Under the pieces are notes generated by a model, which worked only from the letters and a program-made list of their open reading frames with translations, did no database searches and was not told the DNA's origin. DNA of 7,579 nucleotides, taken from assembly GCA_964529265.1 (NCBI GenBank), contig CAZGVW010000156.1:1-7579 (forward strand), written 5' to 3'. This DNA comes from CAZGVW01 sp964529265. Its GTDB lineage: Bacteria; Planctomycetota; Phycisphaerae; Phycisphaerales; UBA1924. The position numbers were made by a program, and so were the translations under genes. Shown in pieces: positions 5,254 through 7,579 of this stretch. Within the stretch, counting starts at the first letter, position 1; each line of letters begins with the position of its first letter.

Positions 5254-6519
5254 CTACGCCAATCTCCGCACAGCCGCGGCGGCGAGATCCACCTGCTCTT
5301 CGTTGTTGAGCAAGCCGGGCGCGAGGCGCGCGTAGGACGGCTCATAGGGCGTGACGCTCGCGATGATGCGCTGCGCGAGCAAGCGGTCCACGACCTCTTC
5401 GGGCGTCATGCCGGCGACTTCGAAACAGATGATGCCGGCGGAGAGATCGGCGCTGAGCGGCGTGTGCAGCGTGACATGGCTCATCTCGGCGAAGGCCTGC
5501 TTGAAGCGCGTGTTCAGGGCGCGGATGCGGTCGTAGATGCGCTGCTTGCCGATGCGCTCGTGGAAGAGGAACGCTTCATCGAGCGCCCAGCGGTGCTCGA
5601 ACGAATGGAAACCGCCGGGCGAGTTGAGCGACCCCGGCTCATCGTGCGAACCGAAGGGCGGGATGATGGGCGCCATGTGCGCCCACGCCTCGGGACGCGC
5701 CCAGACGATGCCGGTGCCGCGGGGGCCGAACATCCACTTGTGCGTCCCGGCGATGAAGACATCGCAGCCCATTTCCGCGGGGTCGCCGGGCGCGGCGCCG
5801 AGGCCATGCACGCCGTCGATGCAGAGCAGGATGCGGTCTTCTTCGCTCCGGCCCTTGTTGAACGGCGCGAGGGCATCGGCCAGAGCGCGGACGGGCAGCC
5901 GCAGGCCGGACTTGGAGTGCACCCACGTGAGCGCGACGATGCGGGTCCGCGGTGTGACGCGATCGATGATCGACGAGACGATCTCCCTGGTGGTCGCGTC
6001 GGCGCTGCGCGCATAGAGCGGGGCGCGGACGATCTTCGCGCCGCTCTGCCGGGCGCTCCATTCCAGCGAGGTCCTCGTCGAGTAGTGGTCGTGGTCGCTG
6101 GTGAGAATCTCCTGACCGGCGCGGATGGCCAGGCCGCGGTAGACGAGGCCGAGGCCCATGGTCGTGCTATCGGTGAGGGCGATGTGCTCGGGCTCGACCC
6201 CGAGGTAACTCCCCGCGGCGGCCGCGGCGGCTGCCTCGCCCTTTTCCTTGCGATTGAAGAACGAAAGCACGGGGTTCGCATCGAGCGCTGCGCGGTGGCG
6301 CTCGATGGCCTGCCGGACGGGCGTGGGGTGAGACGCGAGGAAGAAACCCGCGAAGTGCAAGTATGCCGGATCGAGGCTGAACTCGGCTCGCACCGACTCC
6401 CAGTCGGCGAGATCGCTCGCCTGGGACGAGGCGCGCTGAGCATGCGCGCGGCGCGCCGTGGCGAGCGCCGCAGCGCCGATGGCGAGGCCGGAACGAACGA
6501 GGAATCCGCGGCGATCCAT
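5254..6519 (-). CDS. Tat-exported class V PLP-dependent enzyme (isopenicillin N epimerase-like)
   Basis: The product is 421 aa. Residues 1-28 are a twin-arginine signal (DRRGFLVRS, hydrophobic core, cleavage near RRAHAQ). The mature part is a fold-type I PLP enzyme of aminotransferase class V. Visible features are the phosphate-binding region TDSTTMGLG (116-124), His145 in DHDHYST, VHSKSGLRLPV (200-210), Asp235 in CIDGVHGLG for the pyridine nitrogen, and the Schiff-base Lys261 in AGTHKWMFGPRGTG. This set with DGVHGLG and GTHKW resembles isopenicillin N epimerase-like (CefD) proteins more than cysteine desulfurases. The family includes epimerases, lyases and aminotransferases; the exact reaction cannot be read from sequence. 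ATG 6519 is preceded by AGGAGG (6532-6527) at 7-base spacing. The stop is TAG at 5256-5254. It lies between two other exported-protein genes on the same strand. Confidence 0.9.
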   Translation of the reverse strand: MDRRGFLVRSGLAIGAAALATARRAHAQRASSQASDLADWESVRAEFSLDPAYLHFAGFFLASHPTPVRQAIERHRAALDANPVLSFFNRKEKGEAAAAAAAGSYLGVEPEHIALTDSTTMGLGLVYRGLAIRAGQEILTSDHDHYSTRTSLEWSARQSGAKIVRAPLYARSADATTREIVSSIIDRVTPRTRIVALTWVHSKSGLRLPVRALADALAPFNKGRSEEDRILLCIDGVHGLGAAPGDPAEMGCDVFIAGTHKWMFGPRGTGIVWARPEAWAHMAPIIPPFGSHDEPGSLNSPGGFHSFEHRWALDEAFLFHERIGKQRIYDRIRALNTRFKQAFAEMSHVTLHTPLSADLSAGIICFEVAGMTPEEVVDRLLAQRIIASVTPYEPSYARLAPGLLNNEEQVDLAAAAVRRLA

Positions 6520-6526
6520 TTGGCGC

Positions 6527-6545
6527 CCTCCTGAGGATCTCAGAA
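6527..6545 (-). promoter_or_regulatory. Ribosome binding site with overlapping hairpin
   Basis: On the minus strand AGGAGG (6532-6527) is a near-ideal ribosome site for the PLP enzyme. Just upstream, TTCTGAG (6545-6539), loop ATC, and CTCAGGA (6535-6529) can form a 7-bp stem with one U-G pair that hides AGGA of the ribosome site. The site itself is firm; a control role for the stem is inference. Confidence 0.55.
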
Positions 6546-6592
6546 TAGCGGCGGAGGGTGTCCCACGGGGATCGGGACGCGCGAGAGGGCAA

Positions 6593-7579
6593 TCAAGGCG
6601 TGGATTCGCCGGCGCGAAGTTCGATGGCGCGTGCGCTCGGGGAAAGATCGTGCTCGATGACTGTCGAATCCTGAATCACAAACATCCTCGCGCTCAGAAC
6701 AGCCGCGTTGTAGAGTCCCCAGGTCGCCTGCACGCTCTTCGCGTCACCCGGCGCCGCAAAGCGCAGCCTCACACCGATGCGCGCGCTCCAGCCGCCGAGA
6801 CGGCGCGGCGGCGCGGGCGCCGTCGGCGCCTGCGACAGCGCGTCGAGATCCGCGTCAAGCGGGCCGAGGCTGGCCGAGGCCTCGACGCGCGCCCTGATCG
6901 GCTCGCCGTCCGCCGCGGCGGACACGTGGGTCGCCAGGAGTTCCGCCAGTCGCGCCTCGGCCCGGCGCTGCTCTTCCTCGGTAAGGAAATCCATCTCGCC
7001 CCGCGCGGGCATCGGCCAGGTTTCGAGGAGAACCAGCGGCGCATATGCATCGACCACGACGTCTGCGCCGTCGCGCCGCCAGATGGCGTGCATCACGGCG
7101 AATCGCTCATCGCCCAGAATCGCCTCGGGCGAGTTCGCGGGCGCTTCGCTCCGTGGGCGCAGCGTGACGGTCGCCGCATCGCCGCGGGGCGAGAGGCGGA
7201 TGCTGCGCGCCGAGCCTCCATCCTCCGGAACTCGAACCGCAAGCGCCAGGTGCGCGGGGCGCCCGTCGCCCCCGGGCCGCTGCTGGAAGGTGAGACACTG
7301 GGCCGCGGAGCCCAGGTCGAACGCCATTGATGGCGCGTCGGCGTCTGCCGACCCTGCGCCACGCTCAGCCGCCGCGGCGCGGGGTTGCAGCGCCTCCCCA
7401 CGCTCATCGCGCACGATGAGCCGCGCGAGCATGCCCTCCGCTGCCGCGTGCCCGTGGTCGTGATGAGGCTCGCCCGCGGGCTCGCGCAGCGTCACGACCA
7501 CCCGTTCACCCTCCACCCGCGCCTCGCCGCGGATGATGTGGATCGGATGCGCCGCGGCTGCCGCGGCCAGCAGCGCCGC
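6593..7579 (-). CDS. Hypothetical exported protein, 5' end outside window
   Basis: The frame is open to the right edge and gives 328 residues ending at TGA 6595-6593. The first visible residues, AALLAAAAAAHPIHI, look like the end of a Sec signal peptide cleaved before HPIHI, so the true start probably lies a little beyond the window; the GTG at 7516 is an internal valine. A mature N-terminus of the form HPxH is seen in small exported families such as DUF6702, but this protein is much longer and I cannot assign it. Residues about 22-31 form a strand (VEGERVVVTL), then a histidine cluster (EPHHDHGH, about 36-43) could bind metal. The rest looks beta-rich with charged, Ala-rich stretches and no membrane segment. 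TLREPAG, WRRDGADVVVDAYAPL and ATWGLYNAAVLSARMFVIQD are the most ordered parts. The gene lies 73 bases upstream of the PLP enzyme on the same strand and may share its transcript. Confidence 0.7.
   Translation of the reverse strand, partial: AALLAAAAAAHPIHIIRGEARVEGERVVVTLREPAGEPHHDHGHAAAEGMLARLIVRDERGEALQPRAAAAERGAGSADADAPSMAFDLGSAAQCLTFQQRPGGDGRPAHLALAVRVPEDGGSARSIRLSPRGDAATVTLRPRSEAPANSPEAILGDERFAVMHAIWRRDGADVVVDAYAPLVLLETWPMPARGEMDFLTEEEQRRAEARLAELLATHVSAAADGEPIRARVEASASLGPLDADLDALSQAPTAPAPPRRLGGWSARIGVRLRFAAPGDAKSVQATWGLYNAAVLSARMFVIQDSTVIEHDLSPSARAIELRAGESTP

Noticed and set aside
5119..6534. A 471-codon open frame on the plus strand
   Set aside because: It lies opposite the PLP enzyme gene, is very rich in Arg, Gly and Ala with no recognisable motif, and is explained by the lack of stop codons in GC-rich antisense DNA.
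6558..6580. A terminator hairpin (GTCCC / GGGAC, loop of 9) after the exported-protein gene
   Set aside because: The stem is only 5 bp, the outer pairs are mismatched on the transcript strand, and there is no T-run.
1..7579. CRISPR arrays, insertion sequences, tRNA or rRNA genes
   Set aside because: No spaced direct repeats, transposase motifs, terminal inverted repeats or RNA-gene signatures were found.

Overview
The window is very GC-rich DNA, roughly two-thirds G+C by eye, and looks like an ordinary chromosomal stretch of a planctomycete. The best taxonomic clue is the exported beta-propeller protein at 339-1118. It ends in a Pro-Ala-Pro-Ser stretch, a short hydrophobic segment and four arginines, a PEP-CTERM-like tail that I associate from memory with Phycisphaerae (Planctomycetota). 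Two Tat signal peptides on metabolic enzymes and the small basic-tailed protein at 1314-1802 also fit. The phylum assignment is an inference.

Layout. (1) At 1-213 (+) is the 3' end of a YCII/DGPF-type protein, cut by the window edge. It converges on the propeller gene at 339-1118 (-), with a strong GC hairpin (285-310) between them. (2) A divergent promoter region (about 1119-1313) separates the propeller gene from an unrecognised 162-aa protein (1314-1802, +), which may be translated from a leaderless mRNA. (3) After a 92-base gap filled by a long imperfect inverted repeat comes a complete NhaD-type Na+/H+ antiporter (1895-3283, +). (4) From 3308 to the right edge all genes lie on the minus strand. 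In transcription order these are an exported protein of unknown function (6593-7579, 5' end outside the window), a Tat-exported class V PLP-dependent enzyme resembling isopenicillin N epimerase (5254-6519), and a Tat-exported YtcJ-like amidohydrolase (3308-5125).

How they work together. The three minus-strand genes all encode exported proteins with short gaps between them, so they may be one transcription unit acting outside the cytoplasm. A cofactor-loaded PLP enzyme next to a metal-dependent hydrolase suggests a shared amino-acid-derived or amide substrate, but nothing in the sequence names it. NhaD is an independent housekeeping ion transporter. The striking non-coding element is a four-tract G-quadruplex motif on the transcript strand between the two Tat enzymes (5211-5240).

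I found no mobile element, CRISPR array, tRNA or rRNA, and no clear evidence of a wholly new system. The most promising leads are the Tat enzyme pair, the G-quadruplex between them, possible control hairpins ahead of nhaD and of the PLP enzyme, and the unassigned small protein.
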